Shown here piece by piece: positions 11,444 through 23,790 of a DNA stretch of 64,000 nucleotides. Position 1 is the stretch's first letter, and every line of letters begins with the position of its first letter. Origin of the DNA: Cladorhizidae sp. MBARI D1340-BT2. Taxonomy: Eukaryota > Porifera > Demospongiae > Poecilosclerida > Cladorhizidae. Location: the NCBI GenBank assembly GCA_028752905.1, contig JAQNBH010000012.1, forward strand, positions 24,871,816 to 24,935,815, written 5' to 3'. The notes beneath the pieces were generated by a model that searched no databases, was not told where the DNA came from, and saw nothing but the letters and a program-made list of their open reading frames with translations. The translations under genes were made by a program, and so were the position numbers.

Positions 11444-11898
11444 CAGGCCCGTACCCAGACTTCCGAAAAGGGGGGTTCCATTGGTGTTTTGTAATCTTTA
11501 CCTAATTACCTGGTATATTTACAGTATAGCCTGCCTCGTATCAGGATTTTGTATGCTACATTATGTTTTCTGACCCCAACTCTATTGAAGAACATACGTT
11601 CGGTTACGGAACACCCAGTTTCCCAAGGGGTTCATAACTCTGAGGTCCTAATTTTTATATTACCCTACTTTTTATATTATATAGGATATTATGTTATTAT
11701 TATTTTTTAAATCCAAAAAATATATATTATTTTGTTAATTTATTAATAAGATAAACTATAAATTATATACTTAATTAACAAAAAATATACATATTACTAT
11801 GGATATATACAACAAAGTACTTCAGTGTTGATGGAGTCTGCCACAAACATTAAATTAGAATTAAGTTAATTATAATAATTAAATTAAAAATTAAGTAC

Positions 11899-12651
<753 letters not shown>

Positions 12652-12951
12652 CAAACAAAACAAATGATGGCCAGTCACAACTATATAATTATATATTTTC
12701 TTTCTTTCCTTCTATATATTAATATACAAATAAATTGATCTTGTTCAATATAAATGCATGTAAACAATTATAATGTAGTCTGTTCATATATATGATGTGC
12801 ATTAAAAACTGTCAATTGTAAAACATTGGAAACACAATCATCATCATGAAGTTCAGGATGAAAGGCAGCAGCTCAGGTATAGGAGCCTCAGGTAAAATAG
12901 AGTATAATTATATATATATTATGGAATAGCTGTGTGGGTAATCTGTGATCA

Positions 12952-14037
12952 ATCCAGAAATACACTGCTCAAGTGCAACCGCCTTGGGTGCAGCCTGGAA
13001 AAAGGATCCACAACTAGATCTAGATCAATGTGATGCTGGTAATGTATATGCATCAATGCCAGATATGTCAATCGATCTTCGGTCATACTACATCTCATAA
13101 AATTAAATCTGCGTACAGTACTAGCATTTCGTTCACATTCATAGGAAGTGATGGGAAGTGATGGGTATGGTGCAAGCAATCTTCAATAAGGTGTATATAT
13201 ACATTGGGGAACAAAAGTTGATCACACTCTTTCAGGGCAGTATATAGCACAAGTACTGGGCCTTTCTGAAGCAGGCATGCAGACAAAACTTTGTTTCCAA
13301 CGGCCAAGTCCTTGGTTAAAAAGCTCAGGTGATGGCAAATCACTAAAATAAACATCCACACTATCAGAAAAATTTACATCATTCTTCGTACACAAAATAT
13401 AAGGGACAAGACATAGCAAAGAGGATGAAGTTTTGGATAATGGTGAGAATCCAGTCTCTAAGTCACATTATATTGCAACAAAGGGAAGAGCCACCTTTGT
13501 TTTAAGCCACTCCTCAATTATACTTGTCACTACATTAGGCCTGTTTCTATGCCTTTCGCAGCTCCTGAGCTTACATGGCTGTACATTCACTGATGACGCC
13601 ATTCTTTCAGCATGTATATATATTTTATGAAATTCATTATAGATATTAGTCCTCATTACCTTGTAGTATGATAAACCTTGTAGTATGATAAAACACTATC
13701 AATCTGCTGAAATGCCTGAACTAAATTGAATGTTGTTACTCCGTAACTTCACTGTAATGCCAGCCACATGTGAAAGAAACGGATAAATAATCAGCAAAAC
13801 AATAATGAACTCAAATTCTGAGAGCATGCAGAAGAGAAGTGGCTTTGCTTCTCATAATCCCACAAAGCAGTGAGAATAAATTTATAACATCCATAGAAAT
13901 GTGAATACGCAGTGTCTTCCTGCCCAACGGGGTTCTGTCCTGGTTCAGTCTGCTCTTCTTCGAGTTCTACCACCCTTTTGAAATATTTCAGAAGCCCACT
14001 AGGGTTGCCAAACGGTAACTTTCTCTTGCTCGCCATT
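12952..14037 (-). pseudogene. hAT transposase remnant, THAP12/P52rIPK-like
   Basis: Pieces appear in correct order on the - strand: an N-terminal segment (MASKRKLPFGNPSGLLKYF, from 14,037); a segment with VNVQPCKLR (13,656-13,468); one with SDLPSPELF (13,419-13,222); and the C-terminal dimerisation region with SMTEDRLTYLALMHIHY (13,179-12,952). The large middle part carrying the catalytic core is missing and there are several frame breaks. This C-terminal layout is that of hAT transposases related to the host protein THAP12. Non-functional. Confidence 0.75.
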
Positions 14038-14262
14038 ATCAGCTGCCAACTCTTCTCAGAAAAAAACACGTGAAGTAACGTAACTTACCAGCTTTTCTGG
14101 CAATTTTTTTTATTATTATTTTTTTTTTATTAATTTTTTTGTTGTTGAAAGGGGGGTTCGATCGAACCCCTTGAACCCCCCTGCATACAGGCCTGCATTA
14201 GATAGCTTCATACCCCCACAGGAAGGATACTTCACACCAGCTGGTCTCCACCACACCAACTA

Positions 14263-14345
14263 ATGTGAAGGCCTGCTGTTGAGCATATCCACTCGTCCAA
14301 GTTGTTTTTGCTAAGTAGCAATGGAATAGTTTGCATGATCTTTGT
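14263..14345 (-). pseudogene. Short Gypsy pol fragment
   Basis: About 80 bases starting GAAGGCCTGCTGTTGAGCA match 24,132-24,210, the C-terminal end of the antisense RT fragment. I see nothing else in the surrounding 14,346-14,640 apart from a return of CA-rich module B at the end. Confidence 0.55.
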
Positions 14346-14714
14346 TTCGAAAGTTAAAAGGCTCTGGAGTTGGAGACGTATTTGTGCCATAGTTCACCAC
14401 TGCCAACATGTGGTATAACTATTTCAAGATGAATCCAGAACTAGAGAGGCATATGCTTTATATAGAAAACCAACCATTCTATTAATAGCATGATATATAT
14501 ATAGCTTAGATGGCATGCATGACATTCATGGAAAACCTCAGTAACCACATAGTATATATACATGCAGGATATTACTAACCACTAATACTAAACCCGTGAT
14601 ATGTGCTAAATGTCACATTCCATAATAAACACACTCCACTACTACCACAGGTGATGAACAACCCAACCCAACCCAAACTCATACACCATCCTAAACCGGC
14701 AACTCATATACATA

Positions 14715-16830
14715 GAGACAATGGTTTTCCGTGAATATGGAAAACATGGAATACAGGAATCTACATTCTGAACCAGGAATTTGCTGTTCTGAGGTTGCCA
14801 AAATCATTAGCTAGTGTAACCCAAAATTCACTTGTACATCTAAATGTAACCTGTTAATGGGTTTTTACAGTTCTGTGTATACATTTATAAGCTGTAGCTA
14901 CTGCTGGTTAGAGAAATGGTAAGTACAGTAAGTAGCATTCAGTCCAAATAAGTAGCTGGGGCTCTACTATACTCTAATTAACACACATTACACACAGTGG
15001 CGTGGATGAGTCAGAGACCCCCAGAGCCAAAAAAGCCAAAAGAAGTGCCCCACTTACCCACATAAGTTTTGTTTACACAGTATAAATTTTACTAGAGTTG
15101 ATACTGTGAAGGGTCACCTCAAAAGTACTACTAAAAAGAAGCAGCTGGGCCCCTTCATCCAGAAAGCAGACAACACTTGGCACAATTACGAAGTCAAAGG
15201 AGGTTAGGAAGAGTTTTGTGTTGGATTATTTGAAAATGTGCACCATTGCAGATATTCCCCTTGACAAAACGGAAAAGATCAGGTCATTCCTATAGAAACA
15301 CTGTAAACAAGCAGGAGCTCTACCTCAAGTAGCCACACTTCGCATAACATATATACTGAGGCTCTATGAGACTCATTTTTCAGCTCTCCATGATGTACTT
15401 CATCACCTGCCAATTAGCATCACTGTTGATGAAACTACTGATGTGCGTGACCATAACATCTTGAATGTCATTGCTAGTGTTCGAGGCAAGTCCTTTCTAA
15501 TCAATGTGGTGAAGATGGAGGTGTGCAATCACAGCACATTCAGCCAAGCAATTATCCAAAGTGTGAGTGAAGCTGGAATAGCATTTGAGAATGTTGTTTC
15601 TATTGTTGTAGACAGTGCTGCGTACTGTAAGAAGGCATATAGGGATGTTCTCTCGGCCGTTTACCCTAAGTCTGTGCTGTTTTGTGACTTACATTGTCAA
15701 CCTGGCAGCTGAAGTTTTTCACCATCATGGTGACTTTTCACATACCTCTGATCTTATCATGATGATAAAGTCATCTCTCTTTAAGAAGCCTGGCAGAAAG
15801 AATCGATTCATGAAGTACCTTGGTGAGTTTATTGCTAGCACTGACGTCAAGCTAGCACCCATCCCTGTTTCATCTCGATGGAATTCGTGGTTCCAAGCAG
15901 CCACCTATCATGCCATAGGAATCCATGTGTATGAAGGTTTTTACATGGCAGAGAAGGGGCAAGGGATCGCTGTGGAACGAATCATTGAATTTGTGACACA
16001 CAACACTATCTATGCTGAAATAAGCCTGCCGCTATACTTCATCAAGGAGAACTGCCAGCATTTGATGGCTGTCTTGACGTCACTTGAGGCCAAAGAAACT
16101 CCATTGGCATGTACAGTGTACAATCTCCTCCAAGATCTGCATTCTTACCTCAGAGCTGGTGTCTCAAAAACCAGCTTAGACCCAGAGACAGATCGATTGC
16201 TTGTCAAATTCGAGGCTGACCAGAAGAGAAAATACATCAAATCATTTCAGACTGTGTTCAGACTATCTCTTAATAAGCTAGAACTTCACTTGGACAGACA
16301 TCCGGCCTACCCACATTAGAGCTGTGAGGATTTTTGATCTGCGTCAGCTTCCAACTCTTGGGAATGATATCGAAGATTACAATTCCCTCCAGGATCCATC
16401 CCCTGAGCTGCTTAAGAGTGGCTCCTTTACACTCAGTATCGTGACAAACTATCCAGTCCACTGTCTATTCCTGGATTTTGGGATAGCATGAAAGACTGAT
16501 TTCCCAAAATAGCTTCAAATGCTATTTGGATGCCAGTGGCTTCAGTTGATGTGGAGCGAAGTTTTTCACAATATAAGCACATCCTGAATGATCGAAGGGA
16601 GAATTTGACAGAACAAAATACAAAGAGACTTGTGATGTATTATTTTAATGGAGACATTGAAAGGCATTTTAGCTAAGTATGTACTGGTATTTTATGTAAA
16701 TTATGGCAGCCTATAATTAACCTATAATTAATTTTAATTTCCGAAACGGAAAATTAAAAAAAATCAGCCAATGAAACGGAATCGAGGAAAAGAAAATGGC
16801 TTTTTTTTCTAAACGGAAAACCATATACTC
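14715..16830 (+). mobile_element. hAT element (BED/CGBP1-like transposase)
   Basis: A 2,116-bp insertion into CA-rich module B. The ends are GAGACAATGGTTTTCCGT and the complement of GAGTATATGGTTTTCCGT. The flanks (TATACATA and TATATACA) could be a decayed 8-bp duplication, so these boundaries are less certain than for the other hATs. It carries a + strand transposase pseudogene. Confidence 0.65.
15094..16675 (+). pseudogene. hAT transposase, CGBP1/BED-type, frameshifted
   Basis: Starts with the end of a BED-type finger (VKGHLKST), then a linker. The catalytic core begins at ITVDETTDVRDHNILNV (about 15,418), followed by IVVDSAAYCKK. A frameshift near 15,690 leads to the long central block at 15,700-16,316. 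Another break near 16,310 precedes the C-terminal dimerisation motif ASVDVERSFSQYKHIL, and the frame ends at 16,675. At least two frameshifts and several stops make it dead. hAT transposases cut and paste their own element; the terminal motif is the conserved hAT dimerisation region. Confidence 0.8.
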
Positions 16831-17220
16831 TATATACACCCCCCCCCCACTATACCATTCATACCCATACCACTCTCACCACCCCAACTCAAACATACAT
16901 CACTTCACCACCCTATCCCATAAACACACCACCCCCACCATCCCAACTAAATGACACACACACCACCTCAACCCACACAAACACACCACTACCCCACTTC
17001 ACTTATCCCACAACCCCAACCCATACACACCAAGCCCACAAACACCACCTCATACACACACACCATGCCCACAATACCACCTCTTGCACACACCTCTCCC
17101 ACTACCAAGCTCATACACACACCACACAACTCACTCCCCCTCTACCCACCAACTAAATCATGCACACACTAACCACCACCACCATAACTCACATACACAT
17201 TACTCCCATTAGTTCCAACA
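16831..17220. repeat. Array unit 2, CA-rich module B (remainder)
   Basis: Continuation of the C/A-biased module after the hAT insertion, closely matching 2,905-3,290 and 37,345-37,720. Its Thr/Pro/His frame is compositional. Confidence 0.75.
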
Positions 17221-17542
17221 CAAAAACATTCTTTATTTAGCACCCTCCCTCACACGTTCTCCTGCACTTAGTGCCCAATTCTCCCTCCCTTCCCTCCTCT
17301 CCCAAAACACAGGTAGACCACTCCCTCGAGGTTTCATATAACTCAGGAGACCCAGGAGGAAGGAGTGGTACCCTTTGCTTCTGTCCCCCAGCCCAATCCC
17401 AAAATGAACAGTGTTTGTATAGATACACAGTGTCGCACATGGATAGCCACACCCACTAGTATTAAACATGGCTTAAATATTATCCCAGCTTTTTTAAACT
17501 TGTGAAAGGGAAACTTATAAATTACCAAAAAATCCAGCCTAT

Positions 17543-19300
17543 CAGGGTTTCATACATGATTTTTGGTTGGGGAGGGAGAAAAGTATCCAGCTTAGCATCG
17601 CCCACTTTTAGCATGCTATACTATGTAGTGTTCTTCTCAATTCTAGCAGATGAGAGTCAAGACATTTCCACACAGGAGGAGCTATCGATTTGTTTCCGGT
17701 AGCTTGTGGATGTTCACCCAGAGGAACACTTTTTGACGATTCTTCATCTCAAATCCACTGATGCTGAAGAAATTACACATGCTCTAACTTCCTTCATCAG
17801 TGAGAAAAATCTTGATTACTCTAAACTTGTTGGACAAGGGTATGACGGTGCTACAACATTCTCTGGTTGCAGAAGTGGAGTGAAAGGAAGGATGAGGGTG
17901 CATGCAGCCCATGCTCTCTACATCCACTGCTCCTGCCACAGGTTGCAGCTTGCTTCCATGCAAGCAGCCCAGTCTGTTGCTACCGTGAAAAAGATGTTTG
18001 GCACAATGGCCAGCTTGTGGAAATTGTTTTATTATTCCCCCAAAGCAGAAGCTCTGAAAAATGTGCAGTCAGTCCTAAATTTCCCAGAGCTGAAAGTAGT
18101 CAAACCAAGCCAAACAAGATGGCTATCTCATGAGAGATGTGTGTGAGCCATTCGCAAGGAGCTTCCTGCTCTGATAACTACTTTGCACATGCTCTATGAA
18201 GATTGTGGTGACGCTGAAGCATATGGCATAGCGTTGGTGTTGGCTGGAGTGGCCACTATCATTCTGCTAACATCCGTGCTTGATCTTCTTGGTAAGCTCA
18301 ATTGCTTTATGCAATGCAAGGCAACTGATGTCAGCAAGTTGCCAATCATCCTTGAGAGCATCGTTTCAGAGCTGAAATGCCTCAAGAATGAGGATGAAGA
18401 ATGGTGTTCTCTGGTGGAAACAACTGTTGACATGCTTGCTAGTGAACATGACATCACATGCAGGAGGAGTTCAACTAGAACTGGCAGTGCAGCTGCCACA
18501 TCAATGAGTGAGTACCGCAATTCTACAGCTATTCCATATAATATTGACAAACTTGTTTCCAATATAAATGGACGTTTCACTGATGGTGCTGTGGAGCTAC
18601 TTGTCTCCTCATCGATATTTGACTCTGCTTCGATGCCGACAGAAGATACTGCTATTCTTCAGTATGGCAATCCACAACTGCAAACTCTAGTTAACTTCTA
18701 TGGGAAAGAAGCAACTGTAGAGTTTGATTGTGAAACCTTCACTTATCCACCTCTCGTGGATGGAGAAGAAATCTTTGCTGAGTGGAGAGTTTTTAAGAGA
18801 GTCTTGGCACAAGAGAAGAACAAAATGATGGAGAAAAATAAACTAAATAAACCACCCACTCTACAGGATATGAAGACAGAGATGGAGTCTTCAGGAGCAT
18901 ACAAAGAGATCTTCCCAGAGATTTTAAAGTTACTGGATATTTTGCTAACTCTTCCAATTGCAACAGCTACTGTCGAACGATCTTTTAGTCGGATGAAGAT
19001 TGTGAAGACATGTCTTCGAGATAGACTAAGTGACATCAACCTTGCTAGGCTCATGCGAATCTCAATTGAAGGGCCTGAACTGACTTCAGTAGATTTTAGT
19101 GCAATTTTGGACATATTAAAGGAGAAAAATCGTCGTATTGCTTTATAAAATTCTGTTTTCTAAATTACTATAATGTTAGAATGTCAATGTTGCACTATGA
19201 CATCATAATTTTTGAAAATCCTGGGGGGGGGGGGGGAACTCTGGCTGGGCGGGGGACATCTCAGGTCCCCCCCCCCCCCCTCCCCCTGTATGAAACCCTG
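17543..19300 (+). mobile_element. hAT element, 1,758 bp, with 5-bp target duplication
   Basis: Perfect 14-bp terminal inverted repeats CAGGGTTTCATACA, flanked by CCTAT at 17,538-17,542 and 19,301-19,305. Unit 3 shows the empty site (CCAGTCCTATTCCTATAG) near 26,055. The 3' interior has long G and C runs (19,222-19,290). The element encodes the C-terminal three quarters of a transposase. The DNA-binding N-terminus is missing, so this is an internally deleted copy. Confidence 0.9.
17571..19148 (+). pseudogene. hAT transposase, nearly intact C-terminal part
   Basis: One reading frame runs to the TAA at 19,146-19,148, broken by only two stops: TAG at 17,700-17,702 (after LSICFR) and TGA at 18,144-18,146 (after SHERCV; a CGA to TGA change is plausible). 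Core motifs are ILADESQDIS, GQGYDGATTFSG, HCSCHRLQLA and TRWLSHER. The C-terminal dimerisation region is LPIATATVERSFSRMKIVK, then LRDRLSDINLARLMRI. The type is that of ZMYM/ZNF862/KIAA1586-related hATs. The BED/TTF finger region is absent. It is one of the youngest-looking transposases here. Confidence 0.85.
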
Positions 19301-19796
19301 CCTATTCCTATAGCCAGCCATGGATTTGTGAATGGGACTGCCAGGACATGTAAAAGCTGACCTGAAAAGTAGCACTAATTAAAGGTTTTCTCACCCTCAC
19401 TGCCACTACCAGGCTGGTCACCTGAACCAAAAGCACTAACACAGTCAAAACAATAACATTTATTATGTATAAGCTAAATAAATTATTAATAAGCAATATA
19501 GCTAGTACTTCATTGATCTTATGACTCATTTACTCCAGTGTATGAAAAAATGCTTACCTGAAACATTTATGCTAAATTTAAATTTAAAACAATCCTGTAC
19601 GCTCAATTTCTTCTGACGCATCATTTGTATGCTCTGTATTTTCTATTTCTGCATCAGCGAGTAACTAGCAACCTTTCCATTCTGGCAACTGTGATATGAA
19701 AGTTGACTCGTACCGCTGACTTACCTTTCTTGCCAACGACTAAACTGAATGCTTTGGCCTTCAGGGGCATATGAAGACACGGAGACAATGCAAAAC

Positions 19797-20066
19797 ACAT
19801 TTATACTCACTGGCAACACATTTATACTCAATGGTAACACATTTATACTCACTGGCAACATATTTATACTCACTGGCAACACATTTATACTCGCTGGCAA
19901 CAAATTTATACTCACTGGCAACACATTTATACTCACTGGCAACACATTTATACTCTTTGGAAACACATTTATACTCACTGGCAACACATTTATGCTTACT
20001 GGCATCACATTTATACTCACTGGCAACACATTTATACTCACTGGCAACACATTTATACTCACTGGC
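19797..20066. repeat. 21-bp minisatellite, unit 2
   Basis: About 13 copies of the module D unit ACATTTATACTCACTGGCAAC. Open frames across it on both strands are repeat artefacts. Confidence 0.95.
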
Positions 20067-20250
20067 GATGTGTGTCACATGAAATGCACGTGATTTATGT
20101 CTATCAGAGAGTGCTGGGTGTAGTTCACACCTTGATCTTAAGAGTTGAGATTCAGCAGTCAGGCAGCTGCAGGCGTGCATCAGTATTGCTGCGCTTATAC
20201 ACTCTAGCTATCAATTAAGTCATGAATCATATGCATTTATCCAAGCCTAA

Positions 20251-20676
20251 AGGCTGGTTCACAATATACTGCTAGGCCTTCGTATCGGATCGCGTTGCAT
20301 CACTTCTAGCTGTTCACAATAACGGAGTCTACGCTCAAACAAACTTGGACTTTCACCCAACTGGAACCCCGCCCATTAATTAACAGATGCTAGCGCTCAT
20401 GTCATTCGCATATCCAATACACTAGGGAAAGTTATCACTGCTTCGATAAGGTTTCATCGTCCGTTCAGGCTTGAAATCACCAGCTTTTAATGAAAAATCA
20501 AAATAAAGCACCCCAGAATGACGAAATACTAAAATAAATGCACACCAGAATGATACAATGACAGGTCACAATGTCGTTCAAATAGAACTCAAGTGGTGCG
20601 ATGTGACACGATTTTTTATTTTTTTAACGCATTATGTCGCATCGCTTAAAGTGTCTTGCATATTGTGAATCACCCT
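20251..20676. mobile_element. Harbinger-type MITE (units 2 and 4 only)
   Basis: A 426-bp non-coding insertion with inverted tips AGGCTGGTTCACAATAT and (complement) AGGGTGATTCACAATAT, flanked by TAA on both sides. A 3-bp TWA-like duplication suggests PIF/Harbinger mobilisation. Subterminal GATCGCGTTGCATC / GCGTCGCATCGC-type words also pair. Units 1 and 3 show the empty site (GCCTAACAGRCAAC). Confidence 0.7.
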
Positions 20677-21046
20677 TAACAGGCAAAACAAGCCAGTACA
20701 CTTTCCCACATGGTAATCTGTGGGACCTCTCTCACCTCACACTTACATGGCATGATAGAAGAGTAGATACACTTGTATTTGTAAATCAGATATTACATTA
20801 TTTGGTTATCGTACAATCATTGCTGGTGAACCTATTTAAGGAAACCGCTAAGGTTTGACATAGCGTACTAGTCAACAGGATTCTGTTCTGTTCCATTCAT
20901 CAGTTGTAGTTTAACCTGTTTTTGCACCTTGTTTCTCTAATTAATATTTTAGCTATTATAAGAGAACTCTATTCTAGATTAGTCACAACTAGAAGTTAGC
21001 TGTAGACTCTGATAAAGAAAGGATTGCAAAACACTGAGAGATGGTG
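20677..21046 (+). repeat. 5' LTR of module E, unit 2
   Basis: Matches 39,327-39,732 and the unit 4 downstream copy (42,497-42,666 with 43,917-44,092), including ACTAGTCAACAGGATTCTG and the end GGATTGCAAAAC. Just downstream, ATGGTGACAGC could be the primer-binding region. Boundaries are approximate. The next 280 bases (leader, CGACCAGAGACCAGAG) are non-coding. Confidence 0.5.
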
Positions 21047-21329
21047 ACAGCTTACCGAATGAACCTTGATCATTGATTAGACCACTCAGCCATGGACCAC
21101 ATATTAGTCAAGATTAGCACACGTTTGATCCAACTAGAAGGACTGGACCTCCATATACGCTCGACCAGAGACCAGAGTTAGGCAGAGTTACAGACCAGTC
21201 CAGGTGTACCAACTAGAAATATTGCCAGCTGTTGTCTGTATTGACTTTTTGAATTGTCACTACAAAGATTTATTGTCGTTGGCTACACCAGTTACACGTT
21301 TGTTTGTTAGCAGCCAAGTGTCCTAAAGA

Positions 21330-23772
21330 GAAAGTTTACCTTTGCTGTCTCACCTGCCATCACTCGCATGACTAGCTGGTACAGGGCTTACTTAATGCAA
21401 GTTAGACACAATAGCTTCAAATGCTGTGGTTTCCAAGACTGCACTTCCGGAAGGTTGTTTGGCGGGAGAAAATCTATCCTTAATGTGGGTGACTGGACCC
21501 CCCCAAGGAATTTGACTTAGCAAACAGAAACATTGATATGGTGGGAGACTGCAAAACTTCAAGGAGCTGTGGCTGATGGCATCACTGCTGATGTTTTACT
21601 GGGTCAAGATAATCCATTCCTAAACCACTTACTTGAGCCAAATGAAAGAGAGACTGACAAGTGAAGCACAAGTTATGTGGGTACAGATCAGACAAGCTGC
21701 AAAGCAAGAGCAACAACAGCTACAGGCTGACACGACAGCCACAATGTACTCAGCAGACACACTCATACTATGGGAGGGGGTAATTGGAAATCAAGCAAAA
21801 TTTTTGTTAACCTGGATCAGAAACCCAGAAAAAGCAAATGACAGGAACAACAAGATGCTTAAGACTTTGTCTCTATCCCAGCTCTCCTTCCTGACATAAA
21901 CACATCTTCTAAATCAGATGAGAAGACACCCTCTCAACCAAATGAAAGCTGACCCTCTCAAGCAGATTAGACTGCACCCTCTAAAGCAGATTAGACTGCA
22001 CCCACTCACCCAGATGAAAACACACACTCTCAAACAGATGAGAATACAACCTCTAAAATTGTTGGTAAACAAGTCCGTGATGATGATCCCGATTGCACAG
22101 GCTTTAGTGCTGGGCTACGAAACAACTCTTCCTTTCACAAAGCATGTGTACAGCTGAACCAGGGAAACTGATTACTTTTTTGAGATTGGATTGTTATTTA
22201 TAATTCGACACGACAAGTTAGAAAATGAATGCACCAACTAGTGTTGGCAGACTACACACGACAGCAAGCCATCTGGTTAGCTCACACTCTCCCAATGAGT
22301 GGTCACATCAGATACAAGAAAACCAGACACACACTGCTGCCCAATTTTATTGGATAGGCCTGAACTAGGATATGAATCAAGCCTGTGAATACTGCGCTAA
22401 ATGCCAGAAGGCAGGTAGACGCCCACAGACCCTGGCTCCACTAATCTCTATGCCAATTACCACAAAACTAATGACAAGGGTAGCTTTTGATATAGTTCCT
22501 TTGCCTCAGGCTAGAGACGGCAACAAGTATCTGTTTAACATCCATGGATTTTGCCAGCGAGTGATGCAACACTACTCAGGAAAGCTGATGCTGAAATTTT
22601 TTCTTCTGCTTTGATGGACACATTCTCTCCCCTAGGAATACAAGCTAAACTACTAAGAGATTCGGGCATTCATTTTGTGTCATTCTTGTGACGACCTTAT
22701 ATAAAAAAACTAGACATTCACCATATCAAGTCCATAACACCCTCAGACGAACAGTTTCATGCCACATGATTATAAGAAGGTCAGTAAACACACAAAAGAG
22801 TGGGGCACATTGCTTCCCGCAAATCTTGTTTGCTTACAGGGAAGTCCCCAACCAATCCACACCATTTTCTACCTTTAAACTAGTCTTTGGTTTTCATGTT
22901 AGAGGACCTCTGCAGATTTTGAAGGAGACCTGGACTGACAGTCAGTGTAAAGACACCACTGTTGTTCAATGATTATCAACCATGAGGGAGAACTTGTATC
23001 AGATGCAACACATAGCTCAGCCAAACAGGAGAACTACCAAGAACAGACAGAAAGTCATTTCAACCTGAAAGCTAGAAAAAGATCCTTCAAGCAGGGTTAG
23101 CAAGTGTTGATAACTCACCCCAGTTGCTTCTAGCAAACTCATGGCCCAATTGCAATGACCTTATGGAATCATCAGAAAAGTATCAACAGTTACATACAGA
23201 GTGCACATGCATGACAGAAAGAAAACAATTCATCTCAACATGATGAAGTCTTGGCACAGTTCAGTGGCATCTGTATTTTGTATCATCCTAACAAATGAAG
23301 ACTCTGCAGGTACTTCTCTTACCAACCCTATGGGAATCAGATTCAAAAGCTCTCATGGGACCAAACTTAAATGATGGACAGACTTCACAGCTCCAATGCT
23401 TGATGGATACTTCCCCAACAGTCTTCACAAATATCTCTGGGAAAACAACGGCAGTGGAACATGCCATTGAGACCAAGTAAGCCAAGCCCATCAGGATTCC
23501 AGCAAGGCAAGTCACCAAGAGTTGTGAAGTGGTATTCACAAGGAAATCCAGACATTGTTGTACATAATATTCTAGAAGCATGTAAGAGCCCATGGTCATT
23601 TCCAATTCTACAAGTGAAGAAGAAAGGCGATGTGGTGAGGATGTGCATTGAATACAGCCAATTGAATGCATGACACAAGCCAACCAACAGCCAGACAAGA
23701 CACGTATTTACAGATTGGAAGTGAAAAATTTCACTCCTGCTCCAGCCTACTACTTCAAACTCCAGAAGAAAG
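21330..23772 (+). pseudogene. Decayed Gypsy-type pol, unit 2
   Basis: Same order as in unit 1: protease remnant near 21,400 with KLDTIASNAVVSK (DTIA in place of DTGA); a spacer rich in CTCTCAAxCAGATGAGA repeats; the integrase zinc finger with CEYCAKCQK (22,387); integrase fragments with FAYREVPNQSTPFS (about 22,825); the tail region; then the RT start with FTNISGKTTAVEHAIETK (23,427) ending at CIEYSQLNA (23,645-23,671). A purine-rich run at 23,766-23,784 may be the polypurine tract. RT palm and RNase H are absent, and there are many frame breaks. Confidence 0.75.
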
Positions 23773-23790
23773 GGGGGAGTGGTGTGTTAG

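Larger units (their letters stand above)
17221..19790. repeat. Array unit 2, module C, split by a hAT element
   Basis: Matches 3,291-4,030. The two halves are 17,221-17,542 and 19,301-19,790. The intervening 17,543-19,300 is a later hAT insertion. Confidence 0.75.
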
